Assembly (NCBI RefSeq): GCF_003634635.1
Contig: NZ_RBJB01000003.1
Location: 372,001 to 436,000, forward strand
DNA length: 64,000 nt
Source of the DNA: Marinobacter nauticus
GTDB taxonomy: Bacteria; Pseudomonadota; Gammaproteobacteria; Pseudomonadales; Oleiphilaceae
Direction of reading: 5' to 3'
The notes below the pieces were generated by a model. The model made no database searches and was not told the DNA's origin. It was given only the letters and a program-made list of their open reading frames with translations. Each line of letters begins with the position of its first letter. The stretch's first letter is position 1. Position numbers and translations under genes: made by a program. Of the stretch, positions 18,199 to 27,256 are shown one piece after another.

Positions 18199-18239
18199 TG
18201 TCTTGATGGATGCGGGCGATCATGAATCCGGCGTTGCGC

Positions 18240-19832
18240 TTAGAGCGCGCAAGCCGCTTCTGCCAGGTCATCACCGGTACAGCCGTAGATGTTGTTGCGG
18301 AAATTCACCACGGCAGGTGCCAGTCTCGGCTGGACACAATTCAGGTAGGTATTGTTGACCATCTGATCAATCAACAGATGCGGCAACGGGTTACCCTCAC
18401 CATCCACCTGCGTCACATCGGCAGGGTCGTCGGGGTATACCAGGCCGGTGTTGACCTCATCGTAAGCCGGGGCCGGGTTAGCATTGATATTGCTGTTGGC
18501 GCAGATCTGGTCGCCAGCACCATACGGATCATAGTTCACGCCATCCGCCTGAGCGTCCGGACCAACCAGTGCATTGAATCCCGCCAAATCACCGGTGTTG
18601 GAGAGCAGTTCCCCAATACCGTCGTAAAGGATGGCCGGGAAGGTCTGGGGCGAGCCCTTGCTGTTCATATTGGAGCCGTAGCCATCAATGATGGGTTGCA
18701 GCAGGGCTCCCTGTGGGTCATCGCCGTTACGGGCAATGGTATTGTTGTGCAGGTACACGTTTTTGAGGGTTGGGCTCCAGCCGTCACCCATGGTGGCACC
18801 GTAGTTGGCGGGGTAGTTGGCCAGATCATCATCCACCAGCAAGTAGCTGGTAATGGCGACGGCCGTTGTAGCGTTGTCCGTAAGCTGATTGTTGTACATC
18901 TCCACATCGCTGGTGGCGAGGATCAGAGCGCCAGTACCAGGCGGCACCAGCCCGACCACGCCGGCCCCGACATTAGCTGCGTTGTTGCTGTAGGCGTGAT
19001 TATTGAAAATCCGGACGTTACCGCCAAAGGCTTTATCCAGCCCCGGCAAGTCAAACACCAGAATACCACCGGAATTGCCCACCGCGATGTTGTTGTAGAC
19101 GTCGGCCATAGTGGAATTCTCAATTTCGATACCAGCCACGTTTTGCTTGGCCGTGTTATTGCGAACAACAATGTTCTCAGACTGGCCAACATAGATTCCG
19201 GCATCCGCCGATCCGAAGGCATAGTTGTTCTCCAGCAACACATTCTGACTCTTGAGCGGATATAAGCCATAGGCACCATTGTTAGCCTCAAGCTCGCCCT
19301 CCCATACGGTGGCGGTGTACGTCATGTGAATGCCATTGACGTTAGTGGCCTTGATGCCGTTCTTGGGTGCCTCGTACACCGCCATATCACGCACGGTAAT
19401 GCCATTCCCGCCCTGGAAACGAAAGGCGTCATCACCATTGGAGGTGCTGAAATCGAGAACGGTTTCGTGAATACCATGCCCGGTCAGTGTTAACCCGCTT
19501 GCGCTGTTCACAACGATGCTTTCGGTCACCACAAATCGTCCTTTTGGCAATACCACAAGAGCATCTTCAGGCAAATCAAAAAGGGCGACCGACAAGGCTT
19601 CCGTAATGTCATCCCCATCAACGGCATCGGGAGCCACCAGGATCGCATCGCCCGGGATCGCAAACCCGGACGTGGTAACTGCGAGCGAAGAACTGGCTTC
19701 GCCACCGGCTGACTGCCCGTCGGCACCATCCTTGCCGTCTTTGCCATCGTCGCCGTCACAGCCGGCAAGCAAAAGCCCCCCGGACATGGCGGTAATAAGG
19801 AGTAGTTTTTTGAACGTATGAGACTGGCGCAT
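18240..19832 (-). CDS. Parallel beta-helix lipoprotein, SO_2929 / TIGR03805 family
   Basis: A 530-residue lipoprotein. The signal peptide ends in LLLAGC (about residue 24) and is followed by a short collagen-like run of G-x-D triplets (GDD GKD GKD GAD). The body (about 95-330) has right-handed beta-helix repeats with many Asn-Asn turns, e.g. NVLLENNYAFGSADAGIYVGQSENIVVRNN, and a Cys-containing C-terminal region. Members occur in pairs with TIGR03806 diheme cytochromes, function unknown; a substrate-binding or polysaccharide-related role is only suggested by the fold. Start at 19832 is supported by GAGGA 5 nt upstream and the lipobox. First gene of the two-gene operon. Confidence 0.85.
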   Translation of the reverse strand: MRQSHTFKKLLLITAMSGGLLLAGCDGDDGKDGKDGADGQSAGGEASSSLAVTTSGFAIPGDAILVAPDAVDGDDITEALSVALFDLPEDALVVLPKGRFVVTESIVVNSASGLTLTGHGIHETVLDFSTSNGDDAFRFQGGNGITVRDMAVYEAPKNGIKATNVNGIHMTYTATVWEGELEANNGAYGLYPLKSQNVLLENNYAFGSADAGIYVGQSENIVVRNNTAKQNVAGIEIENSTMADVYNNIAVGNSGGILVFDLPGLDKAFGGNVRIFNNHAYSNNAANVGAGVVGLVPPGTGALILATSDVEMYNNQLTDNATTAVAITSYLLVDDDLANYPANYGATMGDGWSPTLKNVYLHNNTIARNGDDPQGALLQPIIDGYGSNMNSKGSPQTFPAILYDGIGELLSNTGDLAGFNALVGPDAQADGVNYDPYGAGDQICANSNINANPAPAYDEVNTGLVYPDDPADVTQVDGEGNPLPHLLIDQMVNNTYLNCVQPRLAPAVVNFRNNIYGCTGDDLAEAACAL

Positions 19833-20051
19833 CGTATCCTCGGCTGACCGTGTTGTTTTTATTGAAGCGCTCCCCTGAGGGGCGGCGTGCAAATTGACAT
19901 TAAGCAAGGTCAAACCGGTACGCGAGAACAACCGATATGCAGAAAAGCACAAGGCCTGTGCAATTTCTTCAAAGGCTTGTGAGACAGGGGCTGAAGGCAG
20001 AAAAAACTGAGACTGAGCAAAACCTGAAATGACACAGATTGCAGGATTTAA

Positions 20052-21098
20052 TCAGGATTTGTCGGTTCCCTCCAATTGCTGGCGAAACTCTGTCGGCGTG
20101 GTGCTCATAATGTCCCGAAAGGCTCTGTTGAAGGAACTCAGGGTTCGGTAGCCGACATCCAGTGATATATTGAGAACCGGCGTTTCCGGTTCACTCTGCA
20201 ATCGCTCTGCGGCATCGGCAACCCTGAGCTGGTTTATGTAGTCATTGAAATTACGGTAGCCGAGTGTCTGGTTAATGACCTTGCGCAGTCGATACTCCGG
20301 TATTTCAGTCGCTTCCGACAGCTTCCTGAGGGTCAGTTTTTCGGTTCGGTAAAAGCCTGAGGCCATTAGCCGGCCAAGCGCCCCGGCATCCTGGGACTGC
20401 TGCACGGAAGGCCCGTCCGGTGCCTCAACAGGCGGCCTCTGAACCTCAACGTCAAACCGCGTTTTCGCCGGTTGATCATGGTCCACCAGCTCCATGATCC
20501 CACTGCGGGCAGTCACCAGGCAGATCAACGCGGCGAACGCGGCAAGCCCTGTAATAATCCCGCGAATGTATTCGTGGTAGATCCCGAAGTTAAGACTCAC
20601 TGTCGCCACACCAACGGCACTGCCAATGATCAACAGAAAAGCGAGCCTTGCCTTCCGACGAGTCTCAACCAGATCATTTCGCCAGTATCGCACCACAAAA
20701 CTGAGCCCATGCAGCACCACTACGTATTCAAAAAACTGCCCTAACCGCCAGCCGAAAAACACCGCCACAGCGGGCGATTCCCCGGGTACCACGAAGGGCC
20801 GGGCCAACGCGGGGGCAATAAAACTGTATAGGGCCATAGCGCCCCAGGCGGACTTCAGGCGCGGACGCGGAGCAAAGATTAACTGGCACAGCAACCAGAA
20901 CAGGCCTGGTAAGGCGGTTTGAAGATCAGACGTAATCCAGCGCCACTCTCGGGGAATCAGCGGGTCAATCAGAAACGCGGCAGAGGTGAGGGTCACCAGG
21001 AGAAACACCCGGCCTACCAGCAAGTGTCGGAAGTCCCTCAGGGTAATTACAAAAAGCGGCAGCAGGCAACCAAGCCCGAAGCCCGTCAGAAGCATCAC
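20052..21098 (-). CDS. AraC-family regulator with N-terminal membrane domain
   Basis: A 348-residue protein: six to seven hydrophobic helices (residues 1-205) followed by a cytoplasmic AraC-type double HTH (about 245-345: KLTLRKLSEATEIPEYRLRKVINQTLGYRNFNDYINQLRVADA and ISLDVGYRTLSSFNRAFRDIMSTTPTEFR). This is the membrane-sensor AraC architecture in which the ligand or signal is probably perceived in the membrane. It starts with GTG directly followed by ATG; AAGGTG lies upstream. Its position next to the beta-helix/cytochrome operon and on the same strand makes that operon a reasonable target, though this is inference. Confidence 0.85.
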   Translation of the reverse strand: MMLLTGFGLGCLLPLFVITLRDFRHLLVGRVFLLVTLTSAAFLIDPLIPREWRWITSDLQTALPGLFWLLCQLIFAPRPRLKSAWGAMALYSFIAPALARPFVVPGESPAVAVFFGWRLGQFFEYVVVLHGLSFVVRYWRNDLVETRRKARLAFLLIIGSAVGVATVSLNFGIYHEYIRGIITGLAAFAALICLVTARSGIMELVDHDQPAKTRFDVEVQRPPVEAPDGPSVQQSQDAGALGRLMASGFYRTEKLTLRKLSEATEIPEYRLRKVINQTLGYRNFNDYINQLRVADAAERLQSEPETPVLNISLDVGYRTLSSFNRAFRDIMSTTPTEFRQQLEGTDKS

Positions 21099-21173
21099 GG
21101 TTTTTCACCTTTTATTGTTATTTATCTATGTCACGGTTCTATCAGGACGACCAGTTTACCCCAACGTCCCCAC

Positions 21174-22082
21174 TTAATCGCTCCGGCGCATACGCTCGGC
21201 ATCCAACAACGCCTGCTTTCGCTCCAGACCCCAGCGATAACCGCCAAGGCCGCCATCGCCTCGCAGTACCCGATGGCAGGGAATCAGCACGCCAATCCGA
21301 TTCTTGCCACAAGCCGACGCCACGGCCCGCACCGCCCTGGGCTTGTCGATCTTCGCGGCCACCTCGCTGTAGCTCAGGACATCGCCCTCGCGGATACTCA
21401 ACAGAAACTGCCAGACTTTTACCTGAAACGCGGTGCCTCGCATATCCAACGGCAAATCCGGCCGTGGGGCTCCCACACTGATATGCTGATCCAGGGCCTC
21501 CATCCAGGCATCAAGTTCCGGGGCGTTCCGGGCTGGTGAGGCGATCAGCTCGGCCTCAGGAAATTCTGATCTCAATCGGCCCACCAGCGACGCTTCATCG
21601 TCACCGAATTCCACAAAACAAACACCCCTATCCGTGGCCGCCATCATCATCAGCCCCAGTGCGGTGGTCCGGCCGGCATAGACGATGACTTCACCCGCAC
21701 CACCGGCCCGATAGGTCCTGGGCGGCATACCGATGCTACGGTTCGCTTCACCGTAGACACGACTTACCGAACCAAACCCGGAGGCGAATATCGCGTCCGT
21801 CACTTTACTCCCGTCTTTCAGGGATTGCTTGAAGCGCCGCATACGGACGGCATCCTGATAGGCTTTTGGAGAGACACCAAACGCCGCCTTGAACTGTTTC
21901 TGTAAACGGGACGGTGACAGAGCGGCCACCTCCGCCAGACTCGAGAGCGTGAGTGCTTCATCGGCGTGCATCTCGATGTGCTGTGCCACCCTGACCAGCC
22001 TGGCCACCCGTGCACTCTCTCCTGCCGCAGAGTCGCCGACGCCTGTCATCCAATCGCTATCCTGTTCCGGGGAGCGGGACAT
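21174..22082 (-). CDS. Ada-like regulator / methylated-DNA--protein-cysteine methyltransferase
   Basis: A 302-residue fusion of an AraC-type HTH (about residues 30-125, SLAEVAALSPSRLQKQFKAAFGVSPKAYQDAVRMRRF) and an O6-alkylguanine-DNA alkyltransferase domain (about 135-297). The acceptor cysteine is C269 in the PCHRV motif, followed by GGLGGYRWGLERKQALL. It removes alkyl groups from O6-guanine by irreversible self-alkylation. The N-terminal zinc Ada domain with the methylphosphotriester-sensing cysteine is absent, so it cannot be activated in the classical E. coli way. Start has AAGGG 7 nt upstream. Confidence 0.93.
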   Translation of the reverse strand: MSRSPEQDSDWMTGVGDSAAGESARVARLVRVAQHIEMHADEALTLSSLAEVAALSPSRLQKQFKAAFGVSPKAYQDAVRMRRFKQSLKDGSKVTDAIFASGFGSVSRVYGEANRSIGMPPRTYRAGGAGEVIVYAGRTTALGLMMMAATDRGVCFVEFGDDEASLVGRLRSEFPEAELIASPARNAPELDAWMEALDQHISVGAPRPDLPLDMRGTAFQVKVWQFLLSIREGDVLSYSEVAAKIDKPRAVRAVASACGKNRIGVLIPCHRVLRGDGGLGGYRWGLERKQALLDAERMRRSD

Positions 22083-22197
22083 CTCATCACCCTTTTAATC
22101 ATGGTCGTCGCGATGAGTAAAACCGACTTCGCCAATGGTTTCCATCCGATTGTTGCCGCCATTAGTTTTCGGTTCTGCCCCCTGACAACGGCAGACC

Positions 22198-22626
22198 CTA
22201 GCTCGAGATGGTTTGACACGCTCCCATAGCCTGCGCCTTCACGTACTCACAAAACGCCTCGACATCCGGGTTGTGGAATTCGTCCGAGATAAACTCGCTG
22301 GGAATCAGCCCTTCATCCCAGCGCGTTGTCACCAGGGTCACCTCAGGGGTGGCTTCATCGACTGAATAAATGCGGACCATTGCCGTGGTTTGATGAATGT
22401 ACAGGTCCCGGAGTGGTCGACTGCAACGCAGGCTGTCCGCAGGCTGATCGGTATGGCACTGATACCCCGAGCCGCTGAAGAAATCACGGGCAACCGACAA
22501 CAGCTCCCCTGCCTCCTGCCCGGCAGACGAGGATAGATGAATGGAACGGGGAACGTCCCCGATCACGTTGGTGCAACCCGACAGCGCAAGTACTCCGGCA
22601 ATCACCAAGGATGTAAATACCCTCAT
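22198..22626 (-). CDS. Hypothetical lipoprotein, 142 aa
   Basis: A 142-residue protein with a lipoprotein signal, GVLALSGC at residues 11-18, and four further cysteines (YQCHTD, LRCSRP, AFCEYV, GACQTIS) that could form two disulfides in the periplasm. The mature part mixes short strands and helices; I do not recognise a family. The start codon overlaps the stop of the preceding lipoprotein gene (ATGA at 22623-22626), which also brings its ribosome site AAGGG. The two secreted proteins are thus co-translated and may work together at the envelope. Confidence 0.7.
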   Translation of the reverse strand: MRVFTSLVIAGVLALSGCTNVIGDVPRSIHLSSSAGQEAGELLSVARDFFSGSGYQCHTDQPADSLRCSRPLRDLYIHQTTAMVRIYSVDEATPEVTLVTTRWDEGLIPSEFISDEFHNPDVEAFCEYVKAQAMGACQTISS

Positions 22627-23513
22627 CCCTTAACGTCCTCCCTCAGCAGGAGGAGGGCTCCCTGTAAATCCAGCTCATACAGATCGATAGACCAGGTGGC
22701 ATCCAATGCTCCGTCCGCCCCGAGATCGATTTCCGCTTTGAGGAAGCGACCTTCCAAACCAATGAAGTCGATGTAGAGACGACTGTTGCCGTCTGAAATG
22801 ATGCTCCGCAACTCTCCGCCCTGTTCCTGAGACAGTTCAAAACGGCCCTGATCGGAGGCCGAAAGGTACCCTTGCCACTGCAAGGTTCTCAGGCCTGGAT
22901 CTTCGTATGAAAGAGCGGCATCAAGCTCGAAGACGGGCTGTTCCGCGCCAGGCCCTCGCTCCGAGTTTACGAACTCACTTTCGTAGCCCGAATCGCCAAC
23001 CCGGGAGAGCACATAAATTCCACTGTAGGCATGGGGCTCAGCCTCATCGGAAACAGCAACTGAGAAGTCATCCACCTCGACCACATACGCCGTCGAGGCC
23101 TGATTCCAGTACACGCCCAAATCACCTTGATACAGGGAGCCATCAGGCTTCTTGCAGTTCTCGAAACGGTAGCGCGACCCCATGAGAGAGTTGCCCTGTA
23201 GATCGGTGACCGGCGATTCCACCTCATTCTCAAGGTTCACCTTTCCTTGTTCGCAGATGCCCAGTTGAATCGAGCTCCCCGGCAGAAGCCCCTGATAGGT
23301 GATCGCAAAGCGATTCAATGCGAGCGTTTCAAGGGCAGCCTGCGCAGCCCGGCGACTGATGGCCTCAGCATTGTCCAGGGAAAGCGTTCCGGAAACCGGC
23401 TCGGGAGAACTGACAGGCGCGTCACTCGACGACCCCGAACCACCGCAACCCACAACGGCCAAGAGCGACCCCACCGCTAAACAACCACGCACCCAAGGAT
23501 AGATCGGCGACAA
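22623..23513 (-). CDS. Hypothetical lipoprotein, 296 aa, TTG start
   Basis: A 296-residue exported protein of unknown family. The TTG at 23511-23513 is the best start: AAGGAG lies exactly 7 nt upstream and the product begins MSPIYPWVRGCLAVGSLLAVVGC, a proper lipoprotein signal with lipobox VVGC, followed by a Gly/Ser/Pro linker. No upstream ATG gives a signal peptide. The mature region is rich in beta-strand pattern and acidic, with a Cys pair (GICEQG and FENCKK). It is translationally coupled to the following 142-aa lipoprotein. Function not predictable; outer-membrane-anchored, periplasm-facing protein is the inference. Confidence 0.72.
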   Translation of the reverse strand: MSPIYPWVRGCLAVGSLLAVVGCGGSGSSSDAPVSSPEPVSGTLSLDNAEAISRRAAQAALETLALNRFAITYQGLLPGSSIQLGICEQGKVNLENEVESPVTDLQGNSLMGSRYRFENCKKPDGSLYQGDLGVYWNQASTAYVVEVDDFSVAVSDEAEPHAYSGIYVLSRVGDSGYESEFVNSERGPGAEQPVFELDAALSYEDPGLRTLQWQGYLSASDQGRFELSQEQGGELRSIISDGNSRLYIDFIGLEGRFLKAEIDLGADGALDATWSIDLYELDLQGALLLLREDVKG

Positions 23514-23618
23514 AACAGCACTCCTTACTGAAACTGATTTCCATTTAGTGAGCAAGCATTCTACCCCAGATCTCGCACAATCGTGGTGCGAAAATCTCAC
23601 GAACACAGCTAAAGCTCG

Positions 23619-25376
23619 TCAATAGGCCTTACGATACTGCCCCCGATAATCGAAGATTCGCTCCTGCACTTGCCAGTATTGCTTCTGCTTGCAAGCAATC
23701 ACGAAATCCGGCACGGGTAACAGCACCTGCATCTCCAGCACCTCATTTGCCCGGGCAAAGACTTTCGGAGCCTGGCCATTGGCAAACCGTCGGCCAAACA
23801 GCTTGTTGAACACGGCGCGCTGGGCGGGCTTGCTGAAATCGAAAGACTCCCGGAGTTCCTCCCCGTCTTCTCCGTGGTAGGCAATCCGAAGTTTTTGGCC
23901 TTCTCCCGCCAGAGAAATGCCGGCACAGCGGATGACCATGGCATCCTTGAGCTTCAGGGCATCCCGCAGTTGATCATCCGGGTCGATAATCGCCTGGTGG
24001 CAGTGCCCGCAGTTGCGGGCAGCGATGTCGTTCTCACCACCACAATGTGGGCATTCCTTGAACCGGAACCGGTAGTCGCATTGCTGTGGCCGCCCAGCGT
24101 CATCTTCTATGGATTCCAGCAGGCCCTGGCACCGGCGGCCATAATGCTCAACGACACGACCGTCGCTGTCGGTTTTGCCCCAGAAGATGTTGGCAAAACC
24201 GCAGCCCGGGCAGAACACCTGCACCGGTTCACTGTCAGGGTTGGGCTTCGGCTCCCCAACTTCCGGGTGATGCAGATTGACATGATTGCCGGCGTAATCA
24301 ATCACCAGGCAATCCTGTTTCCCCTCATCCAACCGCAGGCCTCGGCCGACAATCTGCTGATACAGGCTTACCGACTGAGTAGGCCGCAAGATGGCGATCA
24401 GGTCCACATGGGGGGCATCAAACCCGGTCGTCAGCACAGACACATTCACCAGGTACTTCAACTGCCGTTGTTTGAAGCGCTGGATCAGCTGGTCGCGATC
24501 TCGCAGATCAGTCGCGCCGGTCACCAGGGCGGTTTCCTGCTCGGGCAAGTACCCGGCAATTTCCTGCGCGTGCTGCACTGTCGCCGCGAAAATCATCACC
24601 CCCTGGCGCTCGGCCGCCATCTCCATCACCTGTTCGATGATGGCACGTGTCACCCGCTGATGTTTGCTCAACAACTGGTTGACGTCTTTCTCGGCGTATT
24701 CGCCAAAACGGCCCTGCGTCAGCGTGGAGAAATCGTATTGGGCCACGGCGGCGTTGACCAATTCAGGCCGGGTGAGATAGCCACGGTTGATCATGTAGCT
24801 CAGGGGCAGTTCGTAGATGCAGTGCCGGAAAGGCTTGTCCTGTTCGTCATCAGAACCACGAACAAAACCCCGGTAGTGGTAACGATAGATCCATCCCATG
24901 GCCAGGCGGTAGGGAGTGGCGGTGAGCCCAAGCACCTTCAGGGAGTCATTCTGCTGCCGTAAAAGCTCAATGATCCGCTGGTACTGGCTGATTTCCTCGC
25001 CACTCACCCGGTGGCACTCATCGATAATAACCAGCGAGTATTCATCCCGGAACTGGTCCAGATTCGCCGCCACCGACTGCACGCTGGCAAACGTCACCTG
25101 ATGGTGGTTCTCCTTGCGCTTTAGCCCGGCCGCAAAGATTCCCCCCGACAAACCATAACTCTGATACTTGGCGTGATTCTGCTCCACCAGTTCCTTCACA
25201 TGGGTCAGGACCAGAATCTTTCGGCGCGCAAGGCGAGCCAGCTCGGCAATCACCAGGCTCTTACCGGCACCGGTCGGCAGCACAATGACCGCAGATTCAT
25301 CCGATTTACGGAAGTGGTTCAGCGTGGCGTCGACCGCTTCCTGTTGGTAAGGCCGCAGCGTGAAAGGCGCATTCAT
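23619..25376 (-). CDS. radD: ATP-dependent DNA helicase-like repair protein RadD (YejH)
   Basis: A 585-residue SF2 protein that is collinear with E. coli RadD. It starts with the Q-motif-like [18 protein letters not shown], then Walker [15 protein letters not shown] (about residue 33), DECH box [12 protein letters not shown] (about 115), LTATPYRL, motif [17 protein letters not shown] and motif [11 protein letters not shown]. The C-terminal half has zinc-ribbon cysteine pairs ([30 protein letters not shown]). RadD stimulates RecA-mediated strand exchange and protects from radiation damage. Length equals the family's. Stand-alone gene with SOS-linked yebG 1 kb away. Confidence 0.94.
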   Translation of the reverse strand: MNAPFTLRPYQQEAVDATLNHFRKSDESAVIVLPTGAGKSLVIAELARLARRKILVLTHVKELVEQNHAKYQSYGLSGGIFAAGLKRKENHHQVTFASVQSVAANLDQFRDEYSLVIIDECHRVSGEEISQYQRIIELLRQQNDSLKVLGLTATPYRLAMGWIYRYHYRGFVRGSDDEQDKPFRHCIYELPLSYMINRGYLTRPELVNAAVAQYDFSTLTQGRFGEYAEKDVNQLLSKHQRVTRAIIEQVMEMAAERQGVMIFAATVQHAQEIAGYLPEQETALVTGATDLRDRDQLIQRFKQRQLKYLVNVSVLTTGFDAPHVDLIAILRPTQSVSLYQQIVGRGLRLDEGKQDCLVIDYAGNHVNLHHPEVGEPKPNPDSEPVQVFCPGCGFANIFWGKTDSDGRVVEHYGRRCQGLLESIEDDAGRPQQCDYRFRFKECPHCGGENDIAARNCGHCHQAIIDPDDQLRDALKLKDAMVIRCAGISLAGEGQKLRIAYHGEDGEELRESFDFSKPAQRAVFNKLFGRRFANGQAPKVFARANEVLEMQVLLPVPDFVIACKQKQYWQVQERIFDYRGQYRKAY

Positions 25377-25438
25377 CTTGCCGGACTTAGATCCTCAACC
25401 CAGTGAAAAGTCCGACATGGTAGCAAATGTGTTAGGCG

Positions 25439-26314
25439 TCACGCGGCCTTTTTCATCACCGGAGCGAGCCACTTCCGTTTGGCTTTCTCCACCAGATCAC
25501 GGGCATCGTGATTCCATGGATGAAAGCCGGGGCTGTAGTACTTGAAGTAAGAGGGCAGGAGTTTGCGGAATACACCTGGCTTGCCCCACATGTAATTGAG
25601 ACCGTTCGCCCAGGATTTCAGATTGAACAACTGGCCGTCCTCTTTCATCAGTTGAATCAGATGAATACCGCTGGAGACTGGAAACAGCACGCTCACCACC
25701 ATCATCTCCGACAGTCGGACAAACTCGCTACCTCCGATGGTCTTATACACGTCGAACGCCACCGCTTTGTGCTCGGATTCCTCAATCGCGTGCCAGGCCC
25801 AGATGGGGGCCATACGCGGGTCCATCTCTTCCAGAGCGTCATATTTCAGGAGGAATTCCTCTGCCATCAGTGCCGTGAAATGCTCCACCGCCACCGTATG
25901 GGCCAATTGGCGCTCCGGGCTCAGGCGCTTGCGCAGCACATTCATCAGCCACAGCACCTCGCGCTCAAGGCGTTTGAGGTTGATGCCGCGCGCCTGCATG
26001 TATCCGTTCAGGGCCTCGTGCTCTTTTGAGTGGTGCGCCTCCTGGCCGATGAACGCTCGCACCGCCGCCTTCAGTTCCGGGTCTGTAATCTCTTTCTGGT
26101 AATGGCGCACGGAGTCGATAAAAAACCGCTCACCGGGCGGAAAGCTCGCCGACAGGGCCGCCAGCAACAGCGTTTTGGCCGGATCGCTATCCCACCAGTA
26201 CTTGGGCACGTCTTCCGCCAGATCAAAATCCGGCTGACGGACTTCGGGAAGGGGCGCCTTGGTCTTGGGAGGCGGCGTGGGTTGAGTACCGGCTATGGTT
26301 GTTCTGGCGTTCAT
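25439..26314 (-). CDS. Predicted metal-dependent hydrolase (PF10118 type)
   Basis: A 291-residue, mostly helical protein with the ferritin-like metal-ligand pattern of the PF10118 family: IGQEAHHSKEHEALN (about residue 90), VAVEHFTALMAEEFL (about 140) and WHAIEESEHKAVAFDVYK (about 172). These E-x2-H and E-x2-H-type residues can bind a di-metal centre. The family is common in lipid- and hydrocarbon-using bacteria and is annotated only as metal-dependent hydrolase; its substrate is unknown. The N-terminal 25 residues are Pro-rich. It is a single gene divergent from yebG. Confidence 0.85.
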   Translation of the reverse strand: MNARTTIAGTQPTPPPKTKAPLPEVRQPDFDLAEDVPKYWWDSDPAKTLLLAALSASFPPGERFFIDSVRHYQKEITDPELKAAVRAFIGQEAHHSKEHEALNGYMQARGINLKRLEREVLWLMNVLRKRLSPERQLAHTVAVEHFTALMAEEFLLKYDALEEMDPRMAPIWAWHAIEESEHKAVAFDVYKTIGGSEFVRLSEMMVVSVLFPVSSGIHLIQLMKEDGQLFNLKSWANGLNYMWGKPGVFRKLLPSYFKYYSPGFHPWNHDARDLVEKAKRKWLAPVMKKAA

Positions 26315-26409
26315 TTCAGGACTCCGGAGCTGATGTCTGACAATCCATCATACGGGGGCTAGGTCCGGCGCTGGAACAGCAAAAGAGGACAGGATGACGC
26401 AGCAAAATA

Positions 26410-26425
26410 CTGTATAAATATACAC
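26410..26425. promoter_or_regulatory. LexA (SOS) box upstream of yebG
   Basis: CTGTATAAATATACAC matches the gammaproteobacterial LexA consensus CTGT-N8-ACAG at every core position except the final base and has the typical alternating AT centre. It lies 71 bp before the yebG start, where the promoter is expected. Confidence 0.85.
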
Positions 26426-26495
26426 TATCCGTGATAAGCTGCGATTTCATTAACGGTCTTACCAACCATCATTACCCCGGAGGCGATGGCATACC

Positions 26496-26774
26496 ATGGG
26501 CGTAAAAGCACTCTACTATTCCGAGAGGGACGGACTGGACATGGCACTGAAAAACCCGGACAAAATGTTGTTTTCGTCCAAAGCAGAAGCCGATGCCCGA
26601 GACAAGGTTCTTGAACTGTCCGAAGAGATTACCACCTTCCTGCAACGTAAGGTCGGCGGCCTGTCTGAAGAGCTGGCAGAACAGTGCGCCCTGGCCATTG
26701 CGGAAGAAAAAGAATTGTTCACCAAGGCACTGAAAAAGCCGGAACTGCTGAACGAAACCGTCGAGGCCGAGTAG
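26496..26774 (+). CDS. yebG: YebG-like SOS-induced protein
   Basis: A 92-residue protein resembling E. coli YebG: VKALYYSERDG at the start, MLFSSKAEADARDKVLELSEEITTFL in the core and LAEQCALAIAEEKELFTKAL near the end. YebG is a small LexA-regulated protein of unknown biochemical role in DNA-damage response. The LexA box at 26410-26425 supports the assignment. GGAGG lies 12 nt before the ATG. An overlapping ATG at 26486 belongs to another frame. Confidence 0.85.
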   Translation: MGVKALYYSERDGLDMALKNPDKMLFSSKAEADARDKVLELSEEITTFLQRKVGGLSEELAEQCALAIAEEKELFTKALKKPELLNETVEAE

Positions 26775-26847
26775 CCCCCGCCCTTGGTCAGAGATGTTGA
26801 ACGCCCTGGCCGTGAAGGTGGCCATGGGCGATCATGCTCGAAGACAC

Positions 26848-27240
26848 TTAGTCAGGCTCATGATGCTGAATATCAAAGTGCCGTGATCGCACGGAACTCA
26901 CCTCCACATGAATGTGGCGGCTGTTCAGGCCAAAATCGGACACCGCTTGCCTCACGGCATTCCGGATTTCAGCAAAGGCCCGGGCCTCCTCTTCCGGTAG
27001 CACCATCAGCATAACGGCGAACACGGATTCCTTGTGAACCTCGCCATCGTATTCGCCCTTGAAGGCATGGCCATCTTCAGCCCAGTAACCGGCGAGCCAG
27101 GAACTATCCTCCCCTCCCATCACCGTCGCCCCGCCAAACTTCCGGGAAAGCTCCCGGGCGATCTGCTCACTCGCCCGAGGGATCTGTCCTGGTTCTGCTG
27201 ACAGAATTACAAGAAAACGAATTCTTTCACTGCCCGACAT
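26848..27240 (-). CDS. Hypothetical protein, 130 aa, second gene of a CorA-shaped operon
   Basis: A 130-residue soluble protein with an alternating alpha/beta pattern: RIRFLVILSAEPGQIPRASEQIARELSRKFGG, then VFAVMLMVLPEEEARAFAEIRNAVRQAVSDFGLNSRHIHVEVSSVRS. This suggests a ferredoxin-like or ACT-like fold, but no family is recognised. It begins 16 bp after the 451-aa membrane-associated gene on the same strand with AAGGAG 6 nt before ATG, so the two are co-expressed and may interact. Confidence 0.65.
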   Translation of the reverse strand: MSGSERIRFLVILSAEPGQIPRASEQIARELSRKFGGATVMGGEDSSWLAGYWAEDGHAFKGEYDGEVHKESVFAVMLMVLPEEEARAFAEIRNAVRQAVSDFGLNSRHIHVEVSSVRSRHFDIQHHEPD

Positions 27241-27256
27241 GGCAAACTCCTTTTCA

